DNA of 64,000 bases from Thermococcus litoralis DSM 5473 (GCF_000246985.2 NC_022084.1:1139607-1203606), one strand, 5' to 3'. Shown: positions 29,736 to 42,751, counted from the first letter of the stretch. Notes: generated from the letters alone by a model not told the origin. A program made the numbers and translations.

Positions 29736-30841
29736 GGCAGCTCACCTACTACTCTCTTTATGATTTCTGGCTTTGCCCCGTCCTCTATTAGCTTTGTTAC
29801 GGCTTTGAGCTTCCGTATTTCGCTTTCTTTTTGGAGGATGTAGTTCAATGGCACTGCAATGCTTAGAGGATAGAACCTCGTCAGCTCCGCCATTCTTTGA
29901 AGTATGTACCTATCAAATGCCTTTTCAAATGCCGAAATATCCTCCAGTATCTCTTCTCTGTGCTCCCTTATTATCCCCGAGTACTCTGTGGAGTCTAACT
30001 CTGCCAGAACCATCTCGACATCTTCCATGTTTGCAAGAGCTTCGAGAGTCTTTCTCTTGACCTTACCACCGGGTATCAGAGAATCTCTAAGCTTATCTGC
30101 CCCTAGCCCATGAGCTTTTCCCCTAAGTATCGTGCTTAGGTTTATCTTGTCGATTTTTAGCTTCACAAACTCCTGCAAAATTTTCTTTTCCTCATCTTTT
30201 CTTGTGGCTGCATATTTGGAGAGCTTCAGATAGTGGTTTTTGTAAAGTTCTGTTTCAAACTCCTCTGGTGTTATCTCCTTCAATAGAAGCTTTTGATAGG
30301 GTTCCTCATACTCTGTGCCTTCCAGTATAACGAGTATTTCTTCGAGGCTCTTTGCGTCGGCAATGGCCTTCACTTTTTCAACCATTGTGCCAATTTCGCT
30401 TATGTAATCCCTAGCTACTTCTCCCCTTAGCTTTGCTTTAACAGAAGAAGTTATGTTCCTAACGTCCCATTCTTCAAGCAGAAGCTTAAAGAACTCTCTG
30501 CTTCTCTTAGGGAGAATCCTATAGAAGAGCTCATATGTATCAGCAAGAGCCCTGTCAAGAGCCCTGTCTATGCTTTCGGAGTTCAAAACCGGAAGAGAGG
30601 TTAAGTATGGTTTGTAATCGCTGTCCTCAAGGTTCATGATAAAGTTGTTTAGAGTTTTTGATTCCGCTAACTCGTTGAACTTCTGCTCTGTGAAAAGCCT
30701 CGCCTCCATTGCTCTGATTCTGGCGTTTGGGTATGAATATGGAGTGTACTTCCACAAAATTTGTCCTGTTTTGTAGGCTACCCATGTAAATATGACCGCC
30801 AGACTGGTGTCAAGAATTGCTGTTATGGTGCTTACTTCCAC
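29732..30841 (-). CDS. atpC: A1AO ATP synthase subunit C
   Basis: Funnel-shaped stalk subunit that sits on the c ring and binds D/F (V-ATPase d homologue). 369 residues, all helical. GTG start at 30841 follows GGTGAGG; the upstream in-frame GTG (30850) is part of that site and overlaps the atpE stop. This choice is likely but not certain. Confidence 0.93.
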   Translation of the reverse strand: MEVSTITAILDTSLAVIFTWVAYKTGQILWKYTPYSYPNARIRAMEARLFTEQKFNELAESKTLNNFIMNLEDSDYKPYLTSLPVLNSESIDRALDRALADTYELFYRILPKRSREFFKLLLEEWDVRNITSSVKAKLRGEVARDYISEIGTMVEKVKAIADAKSLEEILVILEGTEYEEPYQKLLLKEITPEEFETELYKNHYLKLSKYAATRKDEEKKILQEFVKLKIDKINLSTILRGKAHGLGADKLRDSLIPGGKVKRKTLEALANMEDVEMVLAELDSTEYSGIIREHREEILEDISAFEKAFDRYILQRMAELTRFYPLSIAVPLNYILQKESEIRKLKAVTKLIEDGAKPEIIKRVVGELP

Positions 30842-30846
30842 TTTCC

Positions 30847-31458
30847 TCACCCAAACAGGGTTTTTGCTATTCTAGAGCGGAGATCACTTTGGAATCTCTC
30901 CATCCTTGCTTCAAACGTGTTATCTATTCTTATGCTTCCGTCGGAGTTGTATATTACTACTCCCCCTATGGTCTCTATCGGTGTTCCTATGCCTATTTCA
31001 ATGTCCTTTCCGAGCCTCTCTTTTGCCTCCTTCTTAATGTCGTCCAAGTGTTTTTCCAATAGAGCGAGGGTCTCTTTATTTGAAGCTACTATCACCTTCT
31101 CTTCTCCCAGTTCTTCGATTCCCTGAATAATTAACTCTTTGAGGACTTCAAGGTATTCTTCTTCGGATATTGAGGTTAGCCTCTCCTTTAATGCCTCCAA
31201 AACCTCATTAATCAACTCCTCTTGAAGTGCAAGCTTCTTCCTTCTAACTTCAAGCTTGGCACTGGCGATTATTCTCTGCTTTTCAAGCTCTGCCTGTGTT
31301 TGAGCTTTTCTAATTATCCACTCAGCTTTTGCTTTTGCTCTTTTTTCAGCCTCCTTTCTAAGTTCTTCTGCTTTTTTTTTTGCCTCTTCTAGAATGTACT
31401 TTATTTTCAACTCTGCCTCCCTGTTGATCTCTTCGATAATTAGCTTTGCTCCTTCCAT
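30847..31458 (-). CDS. atpE: A1AO ATP synthase subunit E
   Basis: Peripheral-stalk subunit pairing with H. 203 residues with a long N-terminal coiled coil (5-85, Ala/Glu/Lys-rich) and a globular C-terminal domain. The ATG at 31458 is chosen because a strong AGGAGGA lies seven bases before it; the frame extends 15 codons further upstream without an RBS. Confidence 0.94.
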   Translation of the reverse strand: MEGAKLIIEEINREAELKIKYILEEAKKKAEELRKEAEKRAKAKAEWIIRKAQTQAELEKQRIIASAKLEVRRKKLALQEELINEVLEALKERLTSISEEEYLEVLKELIIQGIEELGEEKVIVASNKETLALLEKHLDDIKKEAKERLGKDIEIGIGTPIETIGGVVIYNSDGSIRIDNTFEARMERFQSDLRSRIAKTLFG

Positions 31459-31492
31459 TGAGGATTCCTCCTGGTAATAATAGGGAGAAGGC

Positions 31493-33978
<2,486 letters not shown>

Positions 33979-33981
33979 CTC

Positions 33982-34293
33982 TCATCTACCTCTAATGAGC
34001 TTTATTGCCTCTTCAATCGCTTGTTCAAAGTTTTGTGTGGCCTTAATCCTTATATCCTCAAGTTCTTTTTCACCCTCTTCAGAAATCTTTTTTGCTTCCT
34101 GCTCTCCTTCTGATCTTTTTGCTTCTATAAGGGAGTTCGCCTTTTCTTGGGCTTCTTTTAGAATTTCCTCTTCAATTTTTTTAGCATCTTCTTTTGCACG
34201 GTTTATTATTACCTTTGCCTCTTCTTTTGCCTTTTCAATTCTTTCTTCGGCTTTTTTCTCGGCATCCACAATTTCTTTAATGATTGTCTCCAT
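33982..34293 (-). CDS. atpH: A1AO ATP synthase subunit H
   Basis: Peripheral-stalk coiled-coil subunit that pairs with E. 103 residues, almost entirely one long Glu/Lys/Ala helix with hendecad-like spacing. First gene of the operon. GGAGGG before ATG; a TATA element lies about 60 bp upstream. Confidence 0.92.
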   Translation of the reverse strand: METIIKEIVDAEKKAEERIEKAKEEAKVIINRAKEDAKKIEEEILKEAQEKANSLIEAKRSEGEQEAKKISEEGEKELEDIRIKATQNFEQAIEEAIKLIRGR

Positions 34294-34351
34294 GAGAAGC
34301 CCTCCGATGAATTTAATGAAAGTAACCAGTACAAAGGAGTGTTAAGTAAAC

Positions 34352-34366
34352 GCTTTAAATAATTTA
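34352..34366 (-). promoter_or_regulatory. Putative promoter of the ATP synthase operon
   Basis: On the minus strand AAATTATTTAAAG resembles an archaeal TATA box and lies about 60 bp before the atpH ATG, giving a leader of about 35 nt that includes the GGAGGG site. No operator-like palindrome is seen next to it. The remaining bases up to trkA (34367-34461) hold nothing I can assign. Confidence 0.45.
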
Positions 34367-34461
34367 TGCTCAAAAGTGCACAAAGGAGGACAGAAAAGAT
34401 GAAAATTTTTGCATAAATGATAAAACAATAAAAGAGATTCAAGGATTAATTTGGATATAAT

Positions 34462-35157
34462 TCAAGTCTGTTCTCCACTGCTTTTCTTCTGTTCAAAGAT
34501 TTTTTTGATTTCGTTTAGAACTGAATTTTTGGCAAAAACAACCACTTCGCCCTTTTTGGGAAGTTTCGTATCCCCTGAGGGGATTGTTAAGTTCCCCTTT
34601 TCATCATATATTGCCACTATAAGGGAGTCCCTTGGCAAGTTGAGGTCTTTTACTGATTTTTCTGAAATTTCACTCTCATCATCCAAACGGAACTTAACGA
34701 TTTCTGCTCCTTCTCTAGGGAACAAAACCCTATCAAACCCTGGAGTTGTCAAACTCCTGAAGATGTAGTTAGCTGCTATTTCTTCCGGGCTTATAACCAC
34801 ATCAAAGTATTTTTTTAGGTCTTCAACTCTTTCAAAGACTTCCTTATTTTTCGGTTTACTTATCCTGAGAACTGTCTTTACCTCAGGATTTAGGTGCTTT
34901 GCGAGAATGCACGCTAATATGTTTGCGTCATCTCTCCCAGTTAATGCTGCAAAAGCATCTGCCTGCTTCACATTAGCCTCTTCTAAGGTCTTATGGTCCG
35001 TAGCATCTCCCTCAATCACAAGACCATTAATAAGGAAGGAGAGCTCTTTGGCTCTCTCCTTGTCTATGTCAATTATTGTAACATCATGCCCCTCATTTTC
35101 CAGCATTTTAGCTACAAGGTATCCAACCCTTCCGGCCCCCATTATCACAATAAACAT
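34462..35157 (-). CDS. trkA: TrkA-type K+ transport regulatory protein
   Basis: Cytoplasmic NAD-binding regulator of a Trk/Ktr-type potassium transporter. 231 residues: an N-terminal RCK domain with GAGRVGYLVA (7-16) and an acidic residue ending beta-2 (IDID), then a TrkA-C domain from about 150. Ends in a basic, Ser-rich tail. It follows secD after 6 bp, so it is read with the sec genes. No membrane subunit is adjacent. Confidence 0.88.
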   Translation of the reverse strand: MFIVIMGAGRVGYLVAKMLENEGHDVTIIDIDKERAKELSFLINGLVIEGDATDHKTLEEANVKQADAFAALTGRDDANILACILAKHLNPEVKTVLRISKPKNKEVFERVEDLKKYFDVVISPEEIAANYIFRSLTTPGFDRVLFPREGAEIVKFRLDDESEISEKSVKDLNLPRDSLIVAIYDEKGNLTIPSGDTKLPKKGEVVVFAKNSVLNEIKKIFEQKKSSGEQT

Positions 35158-35163
35158 CTACTC

Positions 35164-36684
35164 TCACCTCTCTTCACTGAGGAGCACTTTTGCTATTTCA
35201 GCATATGCTGGCCTTGTTATCAATATTCCAATGAGCACTCCAAGTATTGTGGTGAAGGCAAAGCCCCTTAAACCTCCCACGAAGAACTTGAAGAGAAAGC
35301 TCATTGCAACTATTGTGGTGGTTGCTGATGCCCAGATAACGAAGAACGCCCTTCCCATTCTCTTAAGTATTCCACTTCTCTTTGTGATTTTTTCTTTCTT
35401 TCTTCCGCCCAAAAGCTCGTCTGTTATGACTATTTGCTGATCAACTCCAGTACCTATAGCCGCTATTATACCAGCTATACTTGGCAAATCGAGATTCCAT
35501 CTTATCAGTGCAGCAACTCCCAAAATTGCAATAACTTCACTTAAACTTGTAAGTACTACTGGAATAGCTATTCTTGCTTTTCTGTAGTGGAGATAGACTA
35601 TTAATCCAACTACCAGCAAAGCCACTATTCCAGCTTGTACTACTTGTTTTCTAAACTGCTCTCCCAAGGTGGGAGGGATGTAGTTAACTCCTTCTACAAA
35701 AACTTTTACTGGAAGTGATCCACTCCTTAACACCACTGAAACGACCTGAGCCTGTCCCATTGCTGCAATGTCCTCTTTGGATCCTCCAATTGAAATTGCC
35801 AATTCGGTGTGGGGTTCTCCAGTGGTGAGTCCTTCTTGAAGTCTATATGGCCCATAAAGACCTAATATTCTCCTAATAAATTCATCTGCAGCCTCTCCAG
35901 CCCTTGGTTCTCTCTTTTCAACTTTTATTCCCAAGTTCTTCAAGGTCGATTCTAGCTCTCCATTAACGCCCACGAGGATAACCTTTTCTTTCCCTTGGGC
36001 AAGCTTGGCTATTTCCTCAACGCTTTGATTTGTGTAAGGGACTACATCAATGTTGAATGCCTCTTTAAGCCTTTGTGGTAAAGGTTTGGCATCAGGCACA
36101 AACTGAAATTCATTTGAGTTCATTAGTGTGTATATCTCTTGTGAAACTATCAAAGTTGAATTTACCGGCGGGTCGAGAAAGATGTCTACGGGATAGCTCA
36201 CTTTTCCCAGTGCTAACTGTGCAAACTTTTCCGCGGCTTCTTTAGATATTGAAAACGGAACAATCCAAGCTCCCTCTCTAGGCTCGTAGCTTACCTGATC
36301 AACCCTCTTTATGTCAGCGCCAGTTGCAAATATGACACCATTGAATTCAGCGTAGAAAACACCCTGACGGTTTATGGTGTCTATAATGCTGTTTGCCTCC
36401 TCTTCCGTGACATTAGCAACTCTTATTTTTATTATTTGATCTCCCCATGGCTCTAACGTGATATCTTTAACTCCAAGAGTGTTCAATCTATTCTCAAGGG
36501 AAATCCTGACCTCTTCCATAGTTGACTGGTCAACAGGTTTTTCAAGCTGTACAGTTATTTCAACACCTCCACTTATGTCCAAACCATAGGTAATCCCCTG
36601 AGCAATTATTGTTAAGATCGAGCCCACAATAACGAGGATGAGTAAGAGAACCCTACCGTTCAAGAGGAGCTTCTTTAGATTCAT
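35164..36684 (-). CDS. secD: Protein export membrane protein SecD
   Basis: 506 residues. With SecF forms the accessory complex that uses the ion gradient to help Sec-dependent export. An N-terminal membrane helix, a large extracytoplasmic domain (about 35-340) and five C-terminal helices with the conserved [10 protein letters not shown] and [13 protein letters not shown] segments. ATG overlaps the secF stop (ATGA). Confidence 0.95.
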   Translation of the reverse strand: MNLKKLLLNGRVLLLILVIVGSILTIIAQGITYGLDISGGVEITVQLEKPVDQSTMEEVRISLENRLNTLGVKDITLEPWGDQIIKIRVANVTEEEANSIIDTINRQGVFYAEFNGVIFATGADIKRVDQVSYEPREGAWIVPFSISKEAAEKFAQLALGKVSYPVDIFLDPPVNSTLIVSQEIYTLMNSNEFQFVPDAKPLPQRLKEAFNIDVVPYTNQSVEEIAKLAQGKEKVILVGVNGELESTLKNLGIKVEKREPRAGEAADEFIRRILGLYGPYRLQEGLTTGEPHTELAISIGGSKEDIAAMGQAQVVSVVLRSGSLPVKVFVEGVNYIPPTLGEQFRKQVVQAGIVALLVVGLIVYLHYRKARIAIPVVLTSLSEVIAILGVAALIRWNLDLPSIAGIIAAIGTGVDQQIVITDELLGGRKKEKITKRSGILKRMGRAFFVIWASATTTIVAMSFLFKFFVGGLRGFAFTTILGVLIGILITRPAYAEIAKVLLSEER

Positions 36685-37532
36685 TTTTTCTCACCCCTTT
36701 GTATGTACCATCTTAGCACTCCAGCATTGAGTATCCATGTGTTCATGAAATCAGCCAGCAATCCAAAAATCAGTACAGCGGCTATCATATCTATGACTTC
36801 TGCTTGGGAAATTGCCCATAATGAAGCTAAAGCTCCCAAGGTGGTCGTGCTCATAGTAAAGCCCGTAGAGACAGCTGAAAAATAAGCCTCCTCAACTGTA
36901 TCTTCCTTTCTTCTCAAAAGCTTGGTGGTGAGGAGTATGTTGCTGTCAACGGAATAACCTATAAGCATTAATAGAGCAGCGATTGTGGCTTGAGTTAGCT
37001 CCAAACCAAAGATGCTCATCAAGGCGAGTGCTATTACCATGTCTGAAAGGGCCGAGAATATCACAGTCAACGAGGGGACTGGAACCCTAAAGAACAAAAA
37101 CACAACAACAGCCATCCCTAGAAATGCTAGAGAAATTGCTTTCAAACTTTGTTCTTGAGCCGTTCTTGATAAGCTGGGCCCAAATTGGGTTTGTGAAATT
37201 GTTGCATCGGGATATTTTGACTTTATGAGTTCGATTATTCTTTGTACGTTAACATCGGTGGATGCCCTTACTTCCACTCTTGTGTCCCCAGTAATGCTCT
37301 TAATTTCTCTAACTGTTACTTCAAAATTTTCCGCTTTTAATAGGCTTTCAACATCTTTTGCGTCTGCATTTCCTCCATGAATAGTTATAACCACTCCTCC
37401 CTTAAGATCTGTTCCAAGGGTTGGAAAATGTATCACCAATATTAAAAGTGCTACGAGAAAAACGATTAATGGGTAAGTTATCATTTTTTTAGGATCTGCA
37501 GTTGCGAGTTTTTTGAGGGTATTTTCGAGCAT
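36681..37532 (-). CDS. secF: Protein export membrane protein SecF
   Basis: 283 residues, six membrane helices, with the [12 protein letters not shown] opening of the first extracytoplasmic domain and [15 protein letters not shown] in helix 4-5, the SecF counterpart of the SecD motif. Gene order secF-secD (reverse of bacteria) is usual in archaea. The ATG at 37532 follows GAGGTGAAC; the in-frame GTG at 37541 belongs to that site. Confidence 0.95.
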   Translation of the reverse strand: MLENTLKKLATADPKKMITYPLIVFLVALLILVIHFPTLGTDLKGGVVITIHGGNADAKDVESLLKAENFEVTVREIKSITGDTRVEVRASTDVNVQRIIELIKSKYPDATISQTQFGPSLSRTAQEQSLKAISLAFLGMAVVVFLFFRVPVPSLTVIFSALSDMVIALALMSIFGLELTQATIAALLMLIGYSVDSNILLTTKLLRRKEDTVEEAYFSAVSTGFTMSTTTLGALASLWAISQAEVIDMIAAVLIFGLLADFMNTWILNAGVLRWYIQRGEKK

Positions 37533-37672
37533 TGTGTTCACCTCTATGGATTTTTAATGTACTGTATTGTCTTTTTAGATACTCCACCGTAGCATTTAAA
37601 AATCTATTCAATAGCCACCTATAAAGAACAAGTTTTAAAACCTAAGGTGAATAACTGAAGTAGGTGATGCTC

Positions 37673-38089
37673 ATGGACACCATTGGATATCACTACGTGG
37701 TTGAAGCCTCAGGATGCGATCCAGAGGTTCTAAAAGATCCAAACAAGATAAGAGAGATTTTCTTAGAGGCAGCAAAAGTAGGAAACATGGAAGTTAAGGC
37801 GAGCTACTTTTTTAGGTTCTCACCGACTGGAGTTAGTGGAGTTGTTATTGTTGCCGAGAGCCATATTTCCGTTCATACATGGCCAGAGGAAGGATATGCG
37901 GCATTAGATGTTTACACATGTGGCGAGAAGGCAGACCCAGAGAAGGCCGTTGATTACATCCTTGAGAAATTCAAAGCTCAGTACGCTCACGTCTCAGAAG
38001 TCAAAAGAGGTATCAAAGAGGAAGAGGGCACATTCACCCACATGGTCCTAACATGGGAAGAAAAATTAGACAGAAGAAACGAAAAATAA
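37673..38089 (+). CDS. speH: S-adenosylmethionine decarboxylase proenzyme
   Basis: Supplies decarboxylated AdoMet for spermidine and longer polyamines. 138 residues. Self-cleavage at Glu62-Ser63 (AESHIS) generates the pyruvoyl group; His68 (VHTWPE) and Cys83 (YTCGE) are the processing and catalytic residues, at the same numbers as in the T. maritima enzyme. The ATG at 37673 follows AGGTGATG; the earlier in-frame GTG and ATG lie inside or right next to the site. A TATA-like TTTTAAAAC lies about 40 bp upstream. Confidence 0.94.
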   Translation: MDTIGYHYVVEASGCDPEVLKDPNKIREIFLEAAKVGNMEVKASYFFRFSPTGVSGVVIVAESHISVHTWPEEGYAALDVYTCGEKADPEKAVDYILEKFKAQYAHVSEVKRGIKEEEGTFTHMVLTWEEKLDRRNEK

Positions 38090-39040
38090 TCACTCCAGGA
38101 GTTTTTCGAGCTCTATCTTTATTTTCTCTATCTTATCTCTGAGGCTCTCAAACCTGATCTTGTACGTCTCGAGCTCCTCAATTCTCTGTTTGAGCTCATT
38201 GTTCTCTTTTAAAAGCTCATTGACTTTTCTCTCAAGCTCTTCTTTTTCTTTTCTCCACTCATCGGCAAGCCCCTCAAACTCCTCAACTTTCTTTTCAAGC
38301 TCCATCTTTTCACGTGTTATCTCATCGACCAATCCTTCCAGCCTTTTGATTTCCTCTTCTTTTGCCTTGAGCTTTTCTTCAAGCTCTTTAATTTTTGCCT
38401 CCTCACTCTTCTTGCTTTGTAGCTCCATAATTTTTACTTTAGCCTCTGCGAGCTCTTTTTCAAGCTCTTTCTTTTCCTTCCTGACTTTTTCGAGTTCCGC
38501 TTTCGTTGTTTCGAGTTCTTTCTTGAGTCTCTCTATCTCCTCTCTTGCCTTTTCCAAGCTTTCAAGGTCTACAGTTTGCTTCATCTTTTCAAGTTCTTCT
38601 CTGACCTTTTCGTATTCAATCTTGAGCTTTTCATACTCCTGCATAAGCTTTTCATATTCTTCCTTAGCAATAACTTCCTTTAAGCCACCCTTTTCAATCA
38701 TTTCAATAGTTTTGATTAGCTCATCGAGCTTTCCTTGCTTTATCAGCTCGTAGGTTTCTCTAACAAGTTGCCCCGCTTTGCTTTCTCCCTTGAGGTGTTT
38801 TCTTATTGTCTGCTCAGTTCTACCAAGTTCCCTCGCAATCTCGCTTGTTGTCATTCCTGCTTTTTCTCTCGCAATTGCTCCCGCTGCAACCGCTAAACTG
38901 TCAACCCATGTTAACCTTTCTGCCGGGTCCTTGATTAGCTCAATAACCTCCGGCCTAAAGAGAGTCGCAAAGAGGAGAATGCTTTCTAATTGGTGAATCT
39001 CCTGCCTCCCAACAGGGTTCAGTGGAATCTCAACTGTCAT
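38090..39040 (-). CDS. HTH protein with long coiled coil, paired with KaiC-like ATPase
   Basis: 316 residues. The N-terminal ~85 residues hold a helix-turn-helix (MTTSEIARELGRTEQTIRKHL near 61-81). From about 120 to the end the protein is one continuous Glu/Lys/Leu heptad coiled coil, which could be about 28 nm long. Strong GGAGGTGA before the ATG at 39040. It lies 13 bp downstream of a RecA/KaiC-like ATPase, so the two likely act together. Could be a chromosome-binding structural protein or a regulator; function unknown. Confidence 0.72.
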   Translation of the reverse strand: MTVEIPLNPVGRQEIHQLESILLFATLFRPEVIELIKDPAERLTWVDSLAVAAGAIAREKAGMTTSEIARELGRTEQTIRKHLKGESKAGQLVRETYELIKQGKLDELIKTIEMIEKGGLKEVIAKEEYEKLMQEYEKLKIEYEKVREELEKMKQTVDLESLEKAREEIERLKKELETTKAELEKVRKEKKELEKELAEAKVKIMELQSKKSEEAKIKELEEKLKAKEEEIKRLEGLVDEITREKMELEKKVEEFEGLADEWRKEKEELERKVNELLKENNELKQRIEELETYKIRFESLRDKIEKIKIELEKLLE

Positions 39041-39053
39041 TCCCCTCACCTCC

Positions 39054-39797
39054 TCAAATTTCTACAATTCCGCCTCTCTTCAGAACTTTGTTCGCATAGA
39101 CTGTTATTCCCTTGTCGGTTATCTCAAATGGATGCCTTCTCATTGAATGACTTGTACCACGCATCTTCCACACTATGAGGGAGCGTTTAAGCTCGCCATC
39201 GATCTCGTCAAGATCAAGTCTTATGATACCGTCAACACCGTGCTCTACTCCAGGCCCTCCAAATCCCCTTTCTCCAACGCTGATCTGGCTCACAAATATA
39301 CTTGTACATCCAGTACCAGCTAAGACCCTCTTGAGCTGAAGGATTATGCTTCTAGCCATAGCGGGCTTGTTTATATAGAGCGTCGTAACAGAATCGACAA
39401 CAACCCTTTTGGCATTGATGTCTTTTATAGCTTGCCTCAATACATCTATGAACTCCCTAATATCGGTTAAATCATGGACTATATACTTCTCATACTCTTT
39501 AGACTTCCCGATTCCGGCTGTGAAGGCATCCACCATGGCAAACATTCCTTGCTCTTCATATGGCTTGACATCCCATCCAAACTGAGCCATATTTTGCCTA
39601 ACTTGAACTGGATGCTCTTCAAGAGCTACATAGATTCCGGGTTCACCCATTTGTAGACCATTCCATAAGAACTGCTGACTGAATATTGTCTTTCCTGTTC
39701 CCGGGCCTCCGCTGAGCAAAACTACGTTTCTCTCTGGAATTCCCCCATGAAGTATCTCATCCATCCCCGGAATACCAGTTTTTACCCTCTTGATCAC
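39054..39797 (-). CDS. KaiC/RecA-superfamily ATPase, single domain (UPF0273-like)
   Basis: 247 residues. The opening [23 protein letters not shown] and Walker [11 protein letters not shown] (31-40), a catalytic-type Glu pair EEHP near 61, and Walker [10 protein letters not shown] near 134 place it in the KaiC/GvpD/RAD55 group of archaea. Starts with GTG after GGGGGTGAG. Its promoter carries a perfect palindrome. Upstream partner of the HTH/coiled-coil gene. KaiC-like single-domain ATPases in archaea are tied to signalling or DNA, but the role here is unknown. Confidence 0.85.
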   Translation of the reverse strand: MIKRVKTGIPGMDEILHGGIPERNVVLLSGGPGTGKTIFSQQFLWNGLQMGEPGIYVALEEHPVQVRQNMAQFGWDVKPYEEQGMFAMVDAFTAGIGKSKEYEKYIVHDLTDIREFIDVLRQAIKDINAKRVVVDSVTTLYINKPAMARSIILQLKRVLAGTGCTSIFVSQISVGERGFGGPGVEHGVDGIIRLDLDEIDGELKRSLIVWKMRGTSHSMRRHPFEITDKGITVYANKVLKRGGIVEI

Positions 39798-39861
39798 TCT
39801 CTCACCCCCATAACTGATCTTTATCTGATTTAAGCGAGTTAGAGAGAATAGTGATTTTAGT

Positions 39862-39884
39862 TACCAATTGGTATTATATATCAA
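39862..39884 (-). promoter_or_regulatory. Promoter of the KaiC-like operon with palindromic operator
   Basis: On the minus strand a TATA element (GATATATAATA, about 39873-39884) runs straight into the perfect 12-bp palindrome TACCAATTGGTA (39862-39873). A site just downstream of the TATA box would block polymerase entry, so repression is likely. The HTH protein encoded in the same operon is an obvious candidate to bind it. Confidence 0.55.
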
Positions 39885-39921
39885 GGATATTTAAAGTTTA
39901 CGGTTAAAAACTACAAAAACG

Positions 39922-40422
39922 CTACTTGTGCCGCCTTATGAATTCCCCAATGTCCGTAATGTTTTTAATGAACTTCTTTTCGCTCTTTGGGTTTATAATG
40001 CCGAGTCCGAGGATTAAACCCTCTTCATTTAGGATAACAAGCTTTTTGCTCCCCTGCCAGTTATACTCTTTGACCCCTTTTTTCGGCACGTCTTTGCCGG
40101 TTGTAAAAAGAAATGCAGTTTTTGGCTTTAGAACCGCATAGTTCTTCTTAATATCCACAAAATAAAAGAACTCAATGTTTGGATAGAATTTCTCAACAAG
40201 GTTTTTGTCAACTTTTATTGTACCTACAAAGGTCCCAAATGCGTAGGGCTTTACCTTTAGGTTTTCTATTTCTCTCCAAACTTCCTCGTTTACCGCATAC
40301 ACATCCCTAAACTTTCCCTCAACTATTCCAAAGAACTCGTGCTTTAACTCCCCAAACTTTTCAGCTTCCTTCATTATTAAATCAAACTCCCAAGAGGAAG
40401 CCCTTCTGTATCTAAGTTCCAT
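39922..40422 (-). CDS. nip7: Nip7-like ribosome biogenesis protein (PUA domain)
   Basis: 166 residues. The C-terminal half is a PUA domain: [31 protein letters not shown] and the ending [12 protein letters not shown] align by eye with eukaryotic Nip7 (FLYGNHVLKSG, ADIGEYVRHEE), which binds RNA in ribosome assembly. The ATG at 40422 follows GGTGAAAACA. The start overlaps the end of the upstream Cys-cluster gene by 11 bp. Confidence 0.75.
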   Translation of the reverse strand: MELRYRRASSWEFDLIMKEAEKFGELKHEFFGIVEGKFRDVYAVNEEVWREIENLKVKPYAFGTFVGTIKVDKNLVEKFYPNIEFFYFVDIKKNYAVLKPKTAFLFTTGKDVPKKGVKEYNWQGSKKLVILNEEGLILGLGIINPKSEKKFIKNITDIGEFIRRHK

Positions 40423-40927
40423 TGTTTTCACCATTCAAAAGACTGTTTAAGCCCTCCAGATCAGTTTTTTCAAATTCTTTATGAAACCTCACACCGAGTT
40501 CTGCTACTTCCTCCCTTGTTATAACCTCTTTCCCTTCGCCAATCCCTGGACAGCTCTCATCATAGTAGAGCCACAGCTTTTCTCCATTATATTCAAAGGG
40601 CTCCTCACCTTCAATGCCAAGCGGCTTGTAGGACACCATAAACGGATAGATCTGACAAATTAAGGGGTTGTAGTCGTGGATTTTACATTTCCCAGTCTCT
40701 GGATCGTGGAAAACACACCCAAGATCCCATTCCCTATAGGCCAAAACAAAGCGTATTTTCCCTTCTTCTGCAGTTAAAAGGATAAAATCCTGTGGATCAT
40801 GCCCCCTTCTCATTATGTTCTTTATGTCATGCAAAGTTAGGTAAATGAACCTCCCCCTACAACAGTCTAAGCAGAATTTGCACTCAAACTTCACATCGCT
40901 TTTCAATGGTTTTGGCTTGAATCTCAC
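40412..40927 (-). CDS. YkgJ-type cysteine-cluster protein (UPF0153-like)
   Basis: 171 residues. The cysteine pattern CKFCLDCC (~16-23), then [25 protein letters not shown], is the CxxCxxCC...C...C...C signature of the YkgJ/UPF0153 family, thought to bind zinc or an Fe-S cluster. Biochemical role unknown. GTG start preceded by GAGGG. Co-transcribed with nip7. Confidence 0.82.
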   Translation of the reverse strand: MRFKPKPLKSDVKFECKFCLDCCRGRFIYLTLHDIKNIMRRGHDPQDFILLTAEEGKIRFVLAYREWDLGCVFHDPETGKCKIHDYNPLICQIYPFMVSYKPLGIEGEEPFEYNGEKLWLYYDESCPGIGEGKEVITREEVAELGVRFHKEFEKTDLEGLNSLLNGENNGT

Positions 40928-40992
40928 TTTTTAATCCCTCATAAAAAGCTCTTCCCGAAACTTTTAAATCTCTCGGAATAGAAAACAAATGT

Positions 40993-42660
40993 ATGAAAGC
41001 GCATTCTATCATAGTGATAATCTTGGCAGTTCTCATGGTCATGTGTATAAGCCCTTCTCAGGTAAAACTCAAGGGATTCCAGTTCTCAGAAGTCCCGAAT
41101 GTTAAACGTCTTTTTGAGGAGTATGAAAATACCATCGGGAATGAAACCATAACCCTTGAGATAGCTTTTGACGGCTGGAATGCTACAATTGAAGGAGTCC
41201 AAGAGATCGAGCTTTCCCTAAGCTCTCCGACTACAATACCCCTTCTCTTTGAGAACTCATCTATCTTAAAATTCGAGGTCGAGGAAATTGAAATTCGCGG
41301 CGCAAAGGCTAATATAACAGCCCTTTATGACGGCAGATACGGTCTTTTGCTACTGGATATAGAGCCTATTGAAAATACCCAGCGGATTAAAATTTCCTAT
41401 ACCTCAAAATATCAGCCTCTTTTTGACGTTAACATGAGGGATATAATAGATTGGCACATTAAATCAACCAAGAACTCTTTCTATCTCCCACCCGAGGCTT
41501 ATATGGTGCTTTCGAAGGTGAAGGGAAATTTAGCGATTAAAGTTTCTTCCCATCCCTCTAACTACACCATCGCAGGTCTTTTAAAGCTTCCAAGTGATAA
41601 ATACAAGCCGCTTCTTCCGGAGGGAGATACTTTCCACACAGATGGCGGGAGATTTTACATTCTTTTGGGAAAGTGGAACACCCATGAGAGATCAATTAAA
41701 ATAGATGGCAGAAGTGTAAGGGTCATAGCACTAACAGATGAGGGAGAGTGGGTTGTTGACGAGCTTGCAAAAATTCTGAAAGTGTATTCCTCCTATCTGA
41801 TCCCATATCCGTACGATGAGTTCGTTTACATCAGAATCAAAGGACATAGAAATGAAATTGAAGGATTCGGGCTCTATGGAGGGGCAGCAGGGACTCAATT
41901 TGAAAACCTTATTCCCCATGAAGTTGCCCACAACTGGTTTGGAATATATGCGGAGCTTGGACTTTTGGATGAGTCCCTCGCAACATACACGTCATCTCTC
42001 TACAAACCGACGCTTGAAAAAGCAGACTACTGGGAAGGAATATGCCTCAGCTCGAGGGATAGAACACCGATAGTTGATATTAACGCTGTCACAAGAAAGC
42101 ACCAAACCAACCTATATCAAAGGGGTGGCTTTATTTTCCGCTCTCTACAGTTTGTTGTTGGAAACGAAACCTTTTTCCAAGGGCTTAGAGAGCTCCTTGA
42201 GATTTGCCACGTTAAAGACTGCAGGGAAACTGAGAAAACGTTAAATCTGATTAAGGAAATCTATGAAAACCTAACCGAGCAAGATTTAGACTGGTTCTTT
42301 AGGGAGTGGTTTTATAGGGCGGACTACCCGAACTTCACGGTTTCAAGCTTAAAACTCCTTCAAAAGGATTCAAACTACATTTTAAAGCTCAACATAAGCG
42401 AAGAGAACGGCTTTGTAATGCCCCTTGAAGTGAGGATTGTTACGTCAGTGGAGAACATAACGAAGAGAATCTTCGTGAATGGGTCATCTGTTTTAGAGAT
42501 CGAGACCAAGGGAAGACCTACAATGGTGATTCTCGATCCAGATGACTGGGTACCCAATGTTAACGGCTCCTCCTATAGGATTAACTGGGAAAAGCTCACA
42601 TTTGAGAGAATCGAGAGAGAAGAAAGGGAAATAGATGGAGTTAAAATAGTTGTGAACTGA
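40993..42660 (+). CDS. Membrane-anchored zinc metallopeptidase (M1/M61-like gluzincin)
   Basis: 555 residues. An N-terminal hydrophobic signal ending in a Cys (VMC, residue ~18) suggests a lipoprotein. The zinc motif HEVAHNWFG (~314) followed by Glu in LLDESLATY about 18 residues later is the gluzincin arrangement. An N-terminal beta domain and a C-terminal beta domain with WFREWFYRADYP resemble M1/M61 aminopeptidases. No SD; a TATA-like TTTTAAAT about 27 bp upstream suggests a leaderless transcript. Probably acts on peptides outside the cell. Confidence 0.82.
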   Translation: MKAHSIIVIILAVLMVMCISPSQVKLKGFQFSEVPNVKRLFEEYENTIGNETITLEIAFDGWNATIEGVQEIELSLSSPTTIPLLFENSSILKFEVEEIEIRGAKANITALYDGRYGLLLLDIEPIENTQRIKISYTSKYQPLFDVNMRDIIDWHIKSTKNSFYLPPEAYMVLSKVKGNLAIKVSSHPSNYTIAGLLKLPSDKYKPLLPEGDTFHTDGGRFYILLGKWNTHERSIKIDGRSVRVIALTDEGEWVVDELAKILKVYSSYLIPYPYDEFVYIRIKGHRNEIEGFGLYGGAAGTQFENLIPHEVAHNWFGIYAELGLLDESLATYTSSLYKPTLEKADYWEGICLSSRDRTPIVDINAVTRKHQTNLYQRGGFIFRSLQFVVGNETFFQGLRELLEICHVKDCRETEKTLNLIKEIYENLTEQDLDWFFREWFYRADYPNFTVSSLKLLQKDSNYILKLNISEENGFVMPLEVRIVTSVENITKRIFVNGSSVLEIETKGRPTMVILDPDDWVPNVNGSSYRINWEKLTFERIEREEREIDGVKIVVN

Positions 42661-42751
42661 AAGCTTTTTCTGCCAAAATTAATGGAAGAGCACAAACAAA
42701 ATTTTGCTATCCGGGCTTCTCAAATGCATGGGATTCCCAAGTAGTATGCAT

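Noticed and set aside
34398-34416. GGAGG followed by a five-codon ATG...TAA frame upstream of atpH, opposite strand
   Set aside because: Too short to call a leader peptide and there is no gene close downstream on that strand; probably chance.
34907-35440. 177-codon plus-strand ORF over secD and trkA
   Set aside because: Spans two well-supported genes on the other strand and lacks an RBS and recognisable features.
38160-38753. 197-codon Ser/Phe-rich plus-strand ORF
   Set aside because: It is the reverse strand of the Glu/Lys coiled coil: GAA, GAG and CTT codons read backwards give Ser, Phe and Leu. Not a gene.
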